Below, in pieces: positions 55,205-64,000 of a stretch of DNA of 64,000 nt. The DNA is taken from the NCBI RefSeq assembly GCF_900128995.1, contig NZ_FQUE01000007.1:116091-180090 (forward strand), written 5' to 3'. Numbering within the stretch: the stretch's first letter is position 1; each line of letters begins with the position of its first letter. The DNA is from Loktanella atrilutea. GTDB lineage: Bacteria; Pseudomonadota; Alphaproteobacteria; Rhodobacterales; Rhodobacteraceae. The notes beneath the pieces were generated by a model. The model searched no databases. It was not told the DNA's origin and saw nothing but the letters and a program-made list of their open reading frames with translations. Position numbers and translations under genes: made by a program.

Positions 55205-56923
55205 ATGAACGTTCTTTACAGATCCACCACGGCGCTGGGACTGGCACTTGCCCTGACCCAACCTGCCTGGGCCGACATGGCCGCGGCCACATCGTTCCTT
55301 GACGCCGAAATCGGCGATGTGTCCACCCTGTCCCGTGCGGATCAGGAAGCCGAAATGCAGTGGTTCATCAACGCCGCCAAGCCCTTTGCCGGGATGGACA
55401 TCAATGTCGTATCCGAAACCATCACGACGCATGAATACGAAAGCCAGGTCCTAGCCCCGGCATTCAGCGCGATTACCGGCATTAATGTCACCCATGACCT
55501 GATCGGCGAAGGCGACGTGGTCGAGAAGCTGCAGACCCAGATGCAGTCGGGCGAGAACATCTATGACGCCTACGTCAACGACTCCGACCTAATTGGCACC
55601 CACTGGCGTTATCAGCAGGTCCGCAACCTGACCGACTGGATGGCCGGCGAAGGCGCCGACGTGACCTCGCCCACGCTGAACCTCGACGACTTCATCGGGA
55701 CCGATTTCACCACGGCGCCCGACGGCAAGCTCTATCAGCTTCCCGACCAGCAATTCGCGAACCTCTACTGGTTCCGCTACGACTGGTTCAACGACGAGCA
55801 GAACAAGGCCGACTTCAAGGAAAAGTACGGCTATGATCTGGGCGTGCCGGTGAACTGGTCCGCCTACGAGGACATTGCCGAGTTCTTCACCGGCCGCGAT
55901 CTGTCGCGCATGGGGGTCGAGGACCAGGTCTATGGCAACATGGACTACGGCAAGAAGGACCCCAGCCTTGGCTGGCGCTACACCGACGCGTGGATGTCGA
56001 TGGCCGGCATGGGCGACAAGGGTGAACCCAACGGCTTGCCGGTCGACGAATGGGGCATCCGTGTAAACGAGAACTCGCAGCCCGTGGGCGCGTGCGTGAC
56101 CCGTGGCGGCGCCACGAACTCGCCCGCATCTGTCTACGCCGTGGACAAGGCGATCAAGTGGTTGAAGGACTACTCGCCGCCTTCCGCTGCCGGCATGACC
56201 TTCTCGGAGGCCGGTCCGGTTCCTGCACAGGGCAACATTGCCCAGCAGATGTTCATGTACACCACCTTCGTGGCGCCGCTGGTCGCCTCGGACGCGGTGA
56301 TGAACGAGGACGGCACGCCGAAGTGGCGCCTCGCCCCCAGCCCGCACGGCGTCTACTGGGAAGACGGCATGAAGGTCGGCTATCAGGACGTGGGCAGCTG
56401 GACGCTGATGAAGTCCACCCCCGTAGATCGCGCCAAGGCCGCATGGCTTTACGCGCAGTTCGTCACCTCGATGACCGTCGACGTGAAGAAGTCCGACGTG
56501 GGCCTGACCTTCATCCGTGAATCGACCATCAACTCCGACCACTTCTCGGAGCGGGCGGACAAGCTGGGCGGTCTGGTGGAATTCTACCGCTCGCCCGACC
56601 GCGTGCGCTGGTCGCCCACGGGCACCAACGTGCCGGACTATCCCAAGCTGGCGCAGCTGTGGTGGCAGAACATCGGCGACGCCATGTCAGGTGCGAAAAC
56701 CTCGCAAGAGGCGCTCGATCAGCTGTGTGCCGACATGGAAAGCGTGATGGAGCGGATCGAACGGTCCGGCGTGCAGGGTGATCTGGGTCCCGTGATGGGC
56801 GAGGAGCAGGATGCGCAATACTGGCTCGACCAGCCGGGCGCGCCGAAGCCCAAGCTGGAGAACGAGGACGAAGAGCCGCAGACTATCGGCTACGACGAAC
56901 TTGTGTCATCCTGGAACCAGTAA
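55205..56923 (+). CDS. glpV: glycerol ABC transporter, periplasmic binding protein GlpV
   Basis: 572 residues, much longer than usual sugar-binding proteins, as is normal for GlpV. Signal peptide TALGLALALTQPAWA; mature protein rich in Trp/Tyr (LYWFRYDWF, WRYTDAWMSMAGM, SPHGVYWEDGMKVGY). It captures glycerol for GlpPQ-ST. AGGGAGGAAACC precedes the ATG and a strong terminator ends the operon. Confidence 0.92.
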   Translation: MNVLYRSTTALGLALALTQPAWADMAAATSFLDAEIGDVSTLSRADQEAEMQWFINAAKPFAGMDINVVSETITTHEYESQVLAPAFSAITGINVTHDLIGEGDVVEKLQTQMQSGENIYDAYVNDSDLIGTHWRYQQVRNLTDWMAGEGADVTSPTLNLDDFIGTDFTTAPDGKLYQLPDQQFANLYWFRYDWFNDEQNKADFKEKYGYDLGVPVNWSAYEDIAEFFTGRDLSRMGVEDQVYGNMDYGKKDPSLGWRYTDAWMSMAGMGDKGEPNGLPVDEWGIRVNENSQPVGACVTRGGATNSPASVYAVDKAIKWLKDYSPPSAAGMTFSEAGPVPAQGNIAQQMFMYTTFVAPLVASDAVMNEDGTPKWRLAPSPHGVYWEDGMKVGYQDVGSWTLMKSTPVDRAKAAWLYAQFVTSMTVDVKKSDVGLTFIRESTINSDHFSERADKLGGLVEFYRSPDRVRWSPTGTNVPDYPKLAQLWWQNIGDAMSGAKTSQEALDQLCADMESVMERIERSGVQGDLGPVMGEEQDAQYWLDQPGAPKPKLENEDEEPQTIGYDELVSSWNQ

Positions 56924-56935
56924 AGCCTGAACCTG

Positions 56936-56967
56936 ACCGGGGCGCAGCATCTGCGCCCCGGTTTTTT
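56936..56967 (+). terminator. terminator of the glp operon
   Basis: ACCGGGGCGCAG and CTGCGCCCCGGT pair perfectly (12 bp) around CAT, followed by TTTTT. It separates glp from ugp. Confidence 0.95.
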
Positions 56968-57101
56968 GCGTAGGTGCGTCGCGCTTTATTATCGTCAAAA
57001 CAGCAGCTTGATTTCGGCGGCAATCTTCTTGAGACTTGGACCGACGACGACGATGACCTGTTGCGCGGGGCATGTGGGGACATAACGGTGAGGAGGCCGA
57101 T

Positions 57102-57191
57102 ATGTCGCATAACCCTTACACGCCGCCGCTAGACCGCATCCGTGTCGATAGCCTTCGTCGAAGGCACCTTATGGAGGAAAATCATGAATAA
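57102..57191 (+). CDS. 29-codon upstream ORF overlapping the ugpB start
   Basis: ATG at 57102 has an excellent ribosome site (GTGAGGAGGCCGAT). The frame encodes MSHNPYTPPLDRIRVD, then RRRHLMEENHE, and stops at TAA 57189-57191, eight bases inside ugpB. The ugpB ribosome site (ATGGAGGAAAATC) lies within it. It may be a leader peptide that couples or modulates ugpB translation. There is no homologue in mind, so function and even expression are open. Confidence 0.4.
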   Translation: MSHNPYTPPLDRIRVDSLRRRHLMEENHE

Positions 57192-58491
57192 TCTGAACAT
57201 GCTGGCGGCATCGCTGGCGGCCCTGACATTGTCGGGCATGGCGGCGCAGGCCCAAACCGACATCAGCTGGTGGCACGCCATGACCGGCGCGAACTCCGAA
57301 GTGGTCGAGAAGATCGCGTCTGACTTCAACGCCAGCCAGAGCGACTACAAGATCAATCCCGTCTTCAAGGGGACCTACCCCGAAACGCTGAACGCCGGCA
57401 TCGCAGCCTTCCGCGCGGGTCAGGCCCCTGACATCATCCAAGTCTTCGACGTGGGCACCGGCGTGATGATGGGCGCCGAGGGCGCCGTCATGCCCGTGGC
57501 GGACGTGCTGACCAACGCCGGCATGACCTTTGACAAGTCCGCATACCTGCCGGGCATCGTGGCCTATTATTCCAAGCCGGACGGCACGATGCTGTCGTTC
57601 CCCTACAACTCGTCCTCGCCGATCACCTACTACAACAAGGACATCTTCGAGAAGGCTGGCCTAGATCCGAACACCCCCCCCGAGACCTGGGACGACGTCT
57701 GGTCGATGGCGAAGACGATCAAGGAATCGGGCGCGGCCCCCTGTGGCTACACCTCGACCTGGCTGACGTGGATCCATCTGGAAAACTTTGCGGCCTGGAA
57801 CGACGTGCCCTACGCCACCCAAGGCAACGGGCTGGAGCCGGGTGCCACGCCCGAGCTTGAGATCAATGCGCCGATCTTCGTGAACCACTTCCAGCAGATC
57901 GCGGATCTGGCGAAGGACGGCACGTTCAAATACGGCGGCCGCACGTCCGAGGCCAAGCAGATCTTCCTCGCCGGTGAATGCGGCATCTTCACCGAAAGCT
58001 CCGGTGGTCTGGGCGACATCGTGAAGTCCGGCATGAATTACGGCATCGGGCAACTGCCCTATGACACTGACGGCAACGGGCCGCAGAATACCATTCCGGG
58101 CGGTGCGTCGCTTTGGGTGATGGGCGGCAAGTCGGACGAGACCTACAAGGGCGTCGCCGCCTTCTTCGACTATCTGTCCCAGCCCGATGTGCAGGAATAC
58201 CTGCATCAGACCTCCGGCTATCTGCCGGTGACAATGGCCGCTTACGAGGCGACGAAGGAAAGCGGGTTCTATGACGAGAACCCGGGCCGCGAGACGCCGA
58301 TCACCCAGATGATGGGCAAGGAGCCGACCGAGAACTCCAAGGGCGTGCGTTTGCCGAACCTGCCGCAAATCCGCGACATCGAGAACGAGGAGTTCGAGAA
58401 GATGCTGTCGGGTGACCAGACCGCGCAGCAGGCCCTCGACAACGCTGTCGAGCGCGGCAACGCCGCCATCAAGGAGGCGATGGGTCAGTGA
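57184..58491 (+). CDS. ugpB: sn-glycerol-3-phosphate ABC transporter, binding protein
   Basis: 435 residues. Signal peptide NMLAASLAALTLSGMAAQA; mature start TDISWWHAMTGANSEVVEK is the UgpB signature, followed by GTYPETLNAGIAAFRAGQ and FPYNSSSPITYYNKD. It binds G3P and glycerophosphodiesters in the periplasm. ATG 57184 has GGAGGAAAATC upstream. First structural gene of ugpBAEC; a stem-loop separates it from ugpA. No clear Pho box was found upstream. Confidence 0.93.
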   Translation: MNNLNMLAASLAALTLSGMAAQAQTDISWWHAMTGANSEVVEKIASDFNASQSDYKINPVFKGTYPETLNAGIAAFRAGQAPDIIQVFDVGTGVMMGAEGAVMPVADVLTNAGMTFDKSAYLPGIVAYYSKPDGTMLSFPYNSSSPITYYNKDIFEKAGLDPNTPPETWDDVWSMAKTIKESGAAPCGYTSTWLTWIHLENFAAWNDVPYATQGNGLEPGATPELEINAPIFVNHFQQIADLAKDGTFKYGGRTSEAKQIFLAGECGIFTESSGGLGDIVKSGMNYGIGQLPYDTDGNGPQNTIPGGASLWVMGGKSDETYKGVAAFFDYLSQPDVQEYLHQTSGYLPVTMAAYEATKESGFYDENPGRETPITQMMGKEPTENSKGVRLPNLPQIRDIENEEFEKMLSGDQTAQQALDNAVERGNAAIKEAMGQ

Positions 58492-58498
58492 CCCGTGA

Positions 58499-58531
58499 CC
58501 GGCCGCCCCGCCCGCGGGGCGGCCGGGTTTT
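58499..58531 (+). terminator. strong hairpin between ugpB and ugpA
   Basis: CCGGCCGCCCCG and CGGGGCGGCCGG form a perfect 12-bp stem around CCCG followed by GTTTT, entirely within the 43-bp ugpB-ugpA gap. It probably acts as a partial terminator or 3' stabiliser giving more binding protein than permease. Confidence 0.75.
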
Positions 58532-58534
58532 CCC

Positions 58535-59416
58535 ATGAATCGTGCAACATTTCCCCACCGCTTCCTGCCGTGGCTGCTGGTCCTGCCGCAGCTTCTGATC
58601 TCGCTCGTGTTCTTCTACTGGCCCGCGCTGCAGGCCATGTGGCAGTCGACGCTGAAAGAGGACCCCTTCGGGCTCAGCTCGAAGTTCGTGGGCCTCGAGA
58701 ACTTCCGCAAGGTTCTGAGCGATCCCGCCTACCTCAATTCCATCAAGGTGACGGCGTTCTTTTCCGTCGTGACGGCCTTCCTGTCGATGTCCATCGCCCT
58801 GCTGCTGGCGGTGCAGGCGGAAAAGGTGCTGCGCGGCAAGGCCTTCTATCGCACGCTCATGATCTGGCCCTATGCCGTGGCCCCCGCCATCGCGGGGATG
58901 CTGTGGCTGTTCATGTTCAACCCGTCCTTCGGCACACTTGCCTGGCCGCTGCGCCAGATGGGGATCGACTGGGACCCGCTCCTGAATTCCGGTCAGGCCA
59001 TGGGTCTTGTGATCGCGGCGGCCAGCTGGAAGCAGATCAGCTACAACTTCCTGTTCTTCGTGGCAGGGCTTCAGGCGATCCCCAAGTCGCTGATCGAGGC
59101 GGCGGCCATCGACGGCGCGGGATCGGCACGCCGGTTCTGGACCATCGTGTTCCCGCTGCTGGCGCCCACGACGTTCTTCCTGCTGGTCGTCAATTCCGTC
59201 TATGCCCTGTTCGACACCTTCGGCATCATCCACGCGGTGACCGGCGGCGGCCCCGGCAAGGCGACGGAGACGCTGGTCTACAAGGTCTATAACGACGGCT
59301 ACAACAACTTCCTGCTGGGGTCTTCTGCCGCGCAGTCGGTAATCCTGATGGCCATCGTCATCACCCTAACCGCCTTCCAGTTCAAGTACGTCGAACGCAA
59401 GGTGCATTATGGCTGA
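58535..59416 (+). CDS. ugpA: sn-glycerol-3-phosphate ABC transporter, permease
   Basis: 293 residues, six membrane helices. EAA loop [21 protein letters not shown]; exit segment [22 protein letters not shown] is the UgpA pattern. The ATG stands only four bases after the inter-gene hairpin, so its ribosome site (GGGTTTTCCC region) is poor and translation may be weak. Overlaps ugpE by eight bases. Confidence 0.93.
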   Translation: MNRATFPHRFLPWLLVLPQLLISLVFFYWPALQAMWQSTLKEDPFGLSSKFVGLENFRKVLSDPAYLNSIKVTAFFSVVTAFLSMSIALLLAVQAEKVLRGKAFYRTLMIWPYAVAPAIAGMLWLFMFNPSFGTLAWPLRQMGIDWDPLLNSGQAMGLVIAAASWKQISYNFLFFVAGLQAIPKSLIEAAAIDGAGSARRFWTIVFPLLAPTTFFLLVVNSVYALFDTFGIIHAVTGGGPGKATETLVYKVYNDGYNNFLLGSSAAQSVILMAIVITLTAFQFKYVERKVHYG

Positions 59417-60272
59417 CCTCGGCATGGTGGGATCGTCGAAGCGCAGCCGTGTGGTCGCCCACATCTTCCTCATCCTTGGCGTACTGATCGTGGCCTTCCC
59501 GATCTATTACGTCGTCATCGCATCGACCCATACGCTGCAGACCATCCTGCGCCCGCCTTTGCCGCTGTTGCCGGGGGCCGAAGGGCCTGCCAACTACGGC
59601 GAGGCCATTTCGGGCGGCATCGGGCGGATCGGCGGGGTCAGCGTCGGGCGGCTACTGGCCAATACTGCCATCGTCGCGGTGGGCATCGCGGTGGGCAAGA
59701 TCATCATCTCGATGGCTTCGGCCTACGCCATGGTCTTCTTCCGCTTTCCCTTCCGCATGGCCTGCTTCTGGCTGATCTTCATCACCCTGATGCTGCCCGT
59801 GGAAGTGCGGATCATGCCGACCTACAAGGTCATGGTGCAGCTGCACCTGATCGACACCTATGCCGGCCTGATCCTGCCGCTGATCGCCTCGGCCACGGCG
59901 ACGCTGCTGTTCCGCCAGTTCTTCATGACGATCCCGAACGAGCTGCTGGAGGCGGCGCGGGTTGACGGGGCCGGGCCGTGGCGGTTCTTCAAGGACATTT
60001 TGCTGCCGTTGTCGACGACCAACATCGCGGCGCTGTTCGTGATCCTGTTCATCTACGGATGGACGCAATACCTGTGGCCGCTGCTGGTCACCAATTCCAA
60101 TTCGATGAACACCATCGTCATCGCCCTGCGCAAGATGATCTCTTTCGCGGATGCGGATACGCCGTGGAACCTAGTCATGGTGACGGCGGTGCTTGCGATC
60201 CTGCCGCCCGTGCTGGTCGTGGTGCTGATGCAACGGTGGTTCGTAAAGGGCCTTGTGGAGACTGAAAAGTAA
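59409..60272 (+). CDS. ugpE: sn-glycerol-3-phosphate ABC transporter, permease
   Basis: 287 residues, six membrane helices, MalG/UgpE type with EAA loop [20 protein letters not shown] and the helix-3 motif [16 protein letters not shown]. The last base of its stop is the first base of the ugpC ATG. Confidence 0.93.
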   Translation: MADLGMVGSSKRSRVVAHIFLILGVLIVAFPIYYVVIASTHTLQTILRPPLPLLPGAEGPANYGEAISGGIGRIGGVSVGRLLANTAIVAVGIAVGKIIISMASAYAMVFFRFPFRMACFWLIFITLMLPVEVRIMPTYKVMVQLHLIDTYAGLILPLIASATATLLFRQFFMTIPNELLEAARVDGAGPWRFFKDILLPLSTTNIAALFVILFIYGWTQYLWPLLVTNSNSMNTIVIALRKMISFADADTPWNLVMVTAVLAILPPVLVVVLMQRWFVKGLVETEK

Positions 60273-61342
60273 TGGCGACGATTTCCCTGCGCGACGTGCG
60301 CAAGACCTATGCCAAGGCAGAGGTCATCCACGGCGTGTCCATCGACGTGCCCGACGGCGAATTCGTCGTGATCGTCGGCCCCTCTGGCTGCGGCAAGTCA
60401 ACGTTGCTGCGCATGGTCGCGGGGCTGGAGGCGATCACCAGCGGCGAGATCGCCATCGGCGGCCGTGTCGTCAACGATCTGGAACCGCGCGAGCGGGACA
60501 TCGCCATGGTGTTCCAGAACTACGCGCTTTACCCACACATGACCGTTTTCGACAACATGGCCTACGGCCTGAAGATCGCGAACATGCCGAAGGCAGAGAT
60601 CAAGGCGCGGGTGGACAGGGCGGCCGGCATGCTGAACCTGTCCGATTTCCTCGACCGCAAGCCGCGAGCGCTGTCGGGTGGCCAACGGCAGCGGGTCGCC
60701 ATGGGCCGCGCACTGGTGCGCGATCCCGCGGCGTTCCTTTTCGACGAGCCGCTGTCGAACCTCGACGCCAAGCTGCGTGTGCAGATGCGCCTGCAGATCA
60801 AGGAGATGCAGCGCACCGTCGGCACCACGTCGCTGTACGTCACCCACGACCAGACCGAGGCGATGACCCTCGCCGACCGCCTGATCGTAATGAACGCCGG
60901 TGTGGCAGAGCAGATCGACACGCCAATGGCGATCTACGACCGGCCTGCCAATGTCTTCGTTGCCGGTTTCATCGGATCGCCCGCCATGAATTTTGTCTCC
61001 GGCACGCTGGAGGCAGGTCATCTGAAGACCGCCGGCGGTCAGCGCATCGCGCTGCCGGTTCCCGCAGACCAGGCGGGCCGATCGGTCACGATCGGACTGC
61101 GGCCGGAACATCTGCAGACGGTCGATGCGGATCATCCGGGCGCCATGGCGCTGCGTGTGCGCGCGGTCGAGACACTTGGCGCGGACGCCTACGCGCATGC
61201 GGTGCTGCAGGACGACTCAACGGTCGAGTTGGTCGTGAGGGTGCCCGGCGCCCGACGACTTTCCGAAGGCGAGACCCTGCATGTCGTTCCGGACGCGGAC
61301 AGCCTTCATGTGTTCGACGCCGCCACCGGCGCGCGCGTCTGA
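60272..61342 (+). CDS. ugpC: sn-glycerol-3-phosphate ABC transporter, ATPase
   Basis: 356 residues. Walker [12 protein letters not shown], signature [16 protein letters not shown], Walker [16 protein letters not shown] and switch [14 protein letters not shown] are all canonical, with a C-terminal OB regulatory domain. It drives UgpAE. Last gene of the operon; converges on the Mfd-like gene. Confidence 0.94.
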   Translation: MATISLRDVRKTYAKAEVIHGVSIDVPDGEFVVIVGPSGCGKSTLLRMVAGLEAITSGEIAIGGRVVNDLEPRERDIAMVFQNYALYPHMTVFDNMAYGLKIANMPKAEIKARVDRAAGMLNLSDFLDRKPRALSGGQRQRVAMGRALVRDPAAFLFDEPLSNLDAKLRVQMRLQIKEMQRTVGTTSLYVTHDQTEAMTLADRLIVMNAGVAEQIDTPMAIYDRPANVFVAGFIGSPAMNFVSGTLEAGHLKTAGGQRIALPVPADQAGRSVTIGLRPEHLQTVDADHPGAMALRVRAVETLGADAYAHAVLQDDSTVELVVRVPGARRLSEGETLHVVPDADSLHVFDAATGARV

Positions 61343-61387
61343 TCCCGGTTCACCGGCGGTCTGCAAGGACTGACGCGCTTGGTCCTG

Positions 61388-63061
61388 TCAGGACGCCTTG
61401 CGGGTTTCGGTCTGCTGCCCGCCCATGCCGATGTGATGCTTCAGGATATGTCGGTAAAGGCCGATCCCGAGGCGCGACATCTGCCCCGACTGCTCTGTCC
61501 CGTCCAGAGCGCCGAATCCCCGGATATCTCGGTCCTTGCGGGCGATGCGGAAACCCGCCCCAATCTCCGACATTTCGGTAAAGGCGGTCAGTCGATCGGC
61601 GGCTTCCCCGCCTTCGTCCAGATCGATCCCGGTCAACAGCAGCATGTGGGCCGGCAACTGGCTGCGCCCGATACGACCGCGCAACTGGTGAAGCTGCGAC
61701 AGGCCGAAGCGGTCGGCGTTCCAGACCGCCATTGTGTTCGCCCGTCCATTGTCGAGGCCACTTTCGATGATCGATGTGGACAGAAGAACATCGACATCGC
61801 CGCTCATGAACGACAGCATCGCAGCTGCCATTTCTTCATCAGGCATCTGGGCGTGCGCGACGATGTAAGAGAAGTCGACCTTGCGTTGCTTCAGGATGGC
61901 CTCGAGTTCCGTGACGCCCGCGACCCGGGGGCAGACAATATAGGACTGACCCTGCCGCGCAGTCTCCGTCTCGACTGCGCGCAGGAGGGTGTCGATGTCA
62001 CGTCCGCAAAGCCGCGTTTCCACGGGTTTGCGGTTCTTCGGCGCGGTCGCCACCACCGATACGTCGACCAGCCCGACTTCTGCCGCGGCCAGGGATCGCG
62101 GAATCGGCGTCGCGGTCATGCTCAGCACATGTACGCCGGGCGCAAGATGCCGAAGCTGCGATTTTTGCTCTTCGCCGAACTTCTGTTCCTCGTCGATGAT
62201 GACCAGCGCCAGTTTGTCAAAAGCGATGGCGTCATCCAGTAGGGCCTGCGTGCCAATGACGACCGCGACGTCGCCGCTTTGCAGACCGTCGAGAATGGCT
62301 GTCCTATTCTCCGCCGCAGTCAGGCGGGACAGTTCCGCCACCTTGATGTCGCAGGCCCCCAGCCGGTCGCGGAAGGTATTGAAATGCTGCCGTGCGAGGA
62401 CGGTGGTGGGCGCCGCGACGACGACCTGATGACCGCAAAGGGCTGCAGCCGCTGCGGCACGGACAGCAACCTCGGTCTTGCCGAAGCCTACGTCGCCGAC
62501 CAGCAGGCGATCCATCGGGGTCTTGCCTGACAGATCCTGCAGCACCGCCTGAATGGCCCGGTCCTGATCTTCAGTCGGGTGGTGCGCAAAGCTGTCGGTG
62601 ATCTTCTTGATGGCAGCCGCCTTCGGCTTCAACGGCACGGCGTCGGTGGCGCGGCGCGCGGCATCGATTTCAAGCATGCGATCCGCGCTTTCGCGCAACT
62701 CCATGATCATCTCATCGCGCCGTTTCAGCCAATCGCCGGCCTTCAGCCGGTCGAGGGTCAAACTGTCGGCCGGTGCGCCGAAGCGCCAGAAATCCTCGCC
62801 CTCGCGGGCGGGCAACATCAGCTTGCCACCGTCACGGTACATGAACGTAGTCAGCGTCTGATCCACATCGCCAAGGTCGCAGTCCATGCGACCGTCGTAA
62901 CGTGCAAGACCATGTTCGAAGTGAACCACGGCATCGCCGGGTTCCAGTTCGTCCTCTCCGAACAAAAGATCGTGGTCCCGGTCGTCGAGGTGTGAAAGCG
63001 CCATGTCGTCCATCCAAAATGCGTGCATCGGATGAACGCGGCGCGGACGGTTTTGATCCAT
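61388..63061 (-). CDS. short Mfd-like DNA translocase (RID plus motor only)
   Basis: 557 residues. Residues 38-95 (PGDAVVHFEHGLARYDGR ... KLMLPAREGEDFWRFG) match the CarD-like RNA-polymerase-interacting domain of Mfd. The superfamily-2 motor follows: Walker A GDVGFGKTE (189-197), IIDEEQKFG (motif II, 288-296), MTATPIPRSL, STSIIESGLD and LHQLRGRIGRS, then the translocation motif RDIRGFGALDGTEQSG close to the end. Normal Mfd has about 1150 residues; here the N-terminal UvrB-like/UvrA-binding domains and the C-terminal regulatory domain are absent. It should still bind polymerase and translocate but not recruit UvrA. The start at 63061 is an ATG near 80 bp after a secretin gene. Confidence 0.82.
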   Translation of the reverse strand: MDQNRPRRVHPMHAFWMDDMALSHLDDRDHDLLFGEDELEPGDAVVHFEHGLARYDGRMDCDLGDVDQTLTTFMYRDGGKLMLPAREGEDFWRFGAPADSLTLDRLKAGDWLKRRDEMIMELRESADRMLEIDAARRATDAVPLKPKAAAIKKITDSFAHHPTEDQDRAIQAVLQDLSGKTPMDRLLVGDVGFGKTEVAVRAAAAAALCGHQVVVAAPTTVLARQHFNTFRDRLGACDIKVAELSRLTAAENRTAILDGLQSGDVAVVIGTQALLDDAIAFDKLALVIIDEEQKFGEEQKSQLRHLAPGVHVLSMTATPIPRSLAAAEVGLVDVSVVATAPKNRKPVETRLCGRDIDTLLRAVETETARQGQSYIVCPRVAGVTELEAILKQRKVDFSYIVAHAQMPDEEMAAAMLSFMSGDVDVLLSTSIIESGLDNGRANTMAVWNADRFGLSQLHQLRGRIGRSQLPAHMLLLTGIDLDEGGEAADRLTAFTEMSEIGAGFRIARKDRDIRGFGALDGTEQSGQMSRLGIGLYRHILKHHIGMGGQQTETRKAS

Positions 63062-63142
63062 GCCACGGCTGGCTGCGGCACCTGACCGCGGGTCATGAGA
63101 CCGCGTCTGATCCTTGGCTTCATTCAGGTCAGGAAAGTCCGC

Positions 63143-64000
63143 CTAGTAGAGGCCCTGAATCTCCAGCGGCAGCTGTCTGACTTCCTGTTCGCGCAGGATC
63201 GTGCGTGGGATGGCGGTGGCGTCGGCCTGCCGCAATCGGGTCATCCGGTTGGTGGCGGCGGCCTGGATGTCGGCGCGGTCGCGCAGGATCGTCGGGCGCA
63301 AAAAGACAAACAGCGTGCGCCGGCTCTCGCTTGCATTGCGTGACTTGAAGAGATTGCCGACCACGGGAATGTCGCCAAGACCCGGAACCTTCTGTTCGCT
63401 GTTCAGACGGTCGTCAGTGATCAGGCCACCCAGCACGACCGTGCCGCCGTTGTCGGCCATCACGGTGGTATTGATGACCCGCCGGTTGGTCACCAGATCT
63501 GCGGCGCCTTCGACGTTGCCGTTGACGAGTGAACTGATTTCCTGCTCGATCACCAGCTGCACGACACCGCCGGCGGTGATCCGGGGCACGACGTTCATCG
63601 TGATCCCGACGTCCTGCCGTTCGATCGTGGTGAAGGGTGTCAGAGTGTTGCCATCGGTCGCGAAACTGCCGGTGCGGAACGGCACGTTCTGGCCAACGAC
63701 GATGGTAGCGGGTTCGTTGTCGAGCGTTGTAACCGATGGCGTGGACAGCAGCCGTGCCCGGCTGGAATTGGACAGCGCCTGCACCAGCAGGCCAAAGTCA
63801 TTGTTGCTCGCCGCCAGTGTCGCGCCGGTGGACAGCGCAACGGAGGCGGGGGCGCCGACGGCAGTCAAAACGCCCTGAAGCGAAACGCCGCCGTTGCTGA
63901 AGGAGGTGGCGCCCAGCGAACCCTGCGCCTGCTGCGTGCCGAAGCCGAGTTGGGCGCCCAACCGCTCTGCCACGTCGCCGGAGACTTCGACGATGGCGGC
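63143..64000 (-). CDS. gspD: type II secretion system secretin GspD, C-terminal part
   Basis: 286 codons are in the window; the 5' part lies beyond the right edge. The frame opens with AAIVEVSGDVAERLGAQLGF, the typical end of the last N-domain, and then the secretin domain: LLSTPSVTTLDNEPATIVVG, VPFRTGSF, VGITMNVVPRITAGGVVQL, VVLGGLITDD and KVPGLGDIPVVGNLFKS. This forms the outer-membrane channel for folded exoproteins. A short S-domain-like tail follows. The T2SS assignment rests on motif order; a related secretin system is not excluded. Confidence 0.85.
   Translation of the reverse strand, partial: AAIVEVSGDVAERLGAQLGFGTQQAQGSLGATSFSNGGVSLQGVLTAVGAPASVALSTGATLAASNNDFGLLVQALSNSSRARLLSTPSVTTLDNEPATIVVGQNVPFRTGSFATDGNTLTPFTTIERQDVGITMNVVPRITAGGVVQLVIEQEISSLVNGNVEGAADLVTNRRVINTTVMADNGGTVVLGGLITDDRLNSEQKVPGLGDIPVVGNLFKSRNASESRRTLFVFLRPTILRDRADIQAAATNRMTRLRQADATAIPRTILREQEVRQLPLEIQGLY

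Noticed and set aside
56968..57101. Pho box upstream of ugpB
   Set aside because: Looked for paired CTGTCAT-type repeats; only isolated partial matches are present.

Overview
The window is high-GC DNA from an alphaproteobacterium, most likely a marine-type member of the Rhodobacteraceae (Roseobacter/Loktanella-like). The evidence is a mipZ division-plane gene, an FbcFBH-type cytochrome bc1 operon, the rhizobial/roseobacter-style glpD-glpSTPQUV glycerol transporter, an rpsP-rimM-trmD-rplS-rpmE run and many tightly overlapping genes (ATGA/GTGA junctions). No rRNA, tRNA, CRISPR array, insertion sequence or prophage was recognised.

Layout. 0-3.2 kb: start of a P1-family peptidase, an unrecognised acidic protein, a creatinase gene broken by a 4-bp tandem duplication, an L,D-transpeptidase lipoprotein and a small membrane-protein gene broken in a G run. 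3.2-9.2 kb (minus): alpha-glucosidase, AraC-type regulator, deoxyribose-phosphate aldolase and a double-length aldehyde dehydrogenase. 9.2-11.2 kb: a membrane protein, a rhodanese and galE. 11.2-14.3 kb: an envelope/stress cluster (two DUF883/LEA-like proteins, YqjE-like holin, DUF3618) facing a Crp-type regulator. 14.4-17.9 kb: a beta-keto acid cleavage enzyme, then a LysR gene diverging from an MhqO-like dioxygenase and MhqD-like hydrolase over two matching TTGC-N7-GCAA boxes. 17.9-21.3 kb: mipZ, a DEAD-box RNA helicase, a Gdx/SugE-type exporter and a cysteine hydrolase.

21.3-30 kb is a long minus-strand translation block (ffh, rpsP, rimM, trmD, rplS, rpmE). It also holds two GNAT paralogues and a chorismate mutase between ffh and rpsP, and two sulfotransferase-like genes between rimM and trmD. 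30-37.6 kb: LysR, PRC-barrel protein, aroC, a DAACS symporter, and thiBPQ under a TPP riboswitch. 37.6-42 kb: cytochrome bc1 genes, an outer-membrane barrel and a glutathione transferase. 42-46.9 kb: btuB-btuF-btuC-btuD under a cobalamin riboswitch. 47-48.3 kb: an Mct-like CoA-transferase.

48.3-61.3 kb is a glycerol / glycerol-3-phosphate locus: glpR divergent from glpD-glpSTPQUV, then ugpBAEC. Glycerol and G3P enter through two ABC importers and G3P is oxidised by GlpD. No glycerol kinase gene lies in the window. The right end holds a short Mfd-like translocase lacking both the UvrA/UvrB-interaction region and the C-terminal domain of Mfd, just downstream of the 3' part of a type II secretion secretin gene.

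The strongest leads are the short Mfd paralogue, the quinone-type LysR regulon with its two operators, the broken creatinase gene, the sulfotransferase pair inside the ribosomal-protein/tRNA-modification run, and a 29-codon upstream ORF overlapping ugpB.
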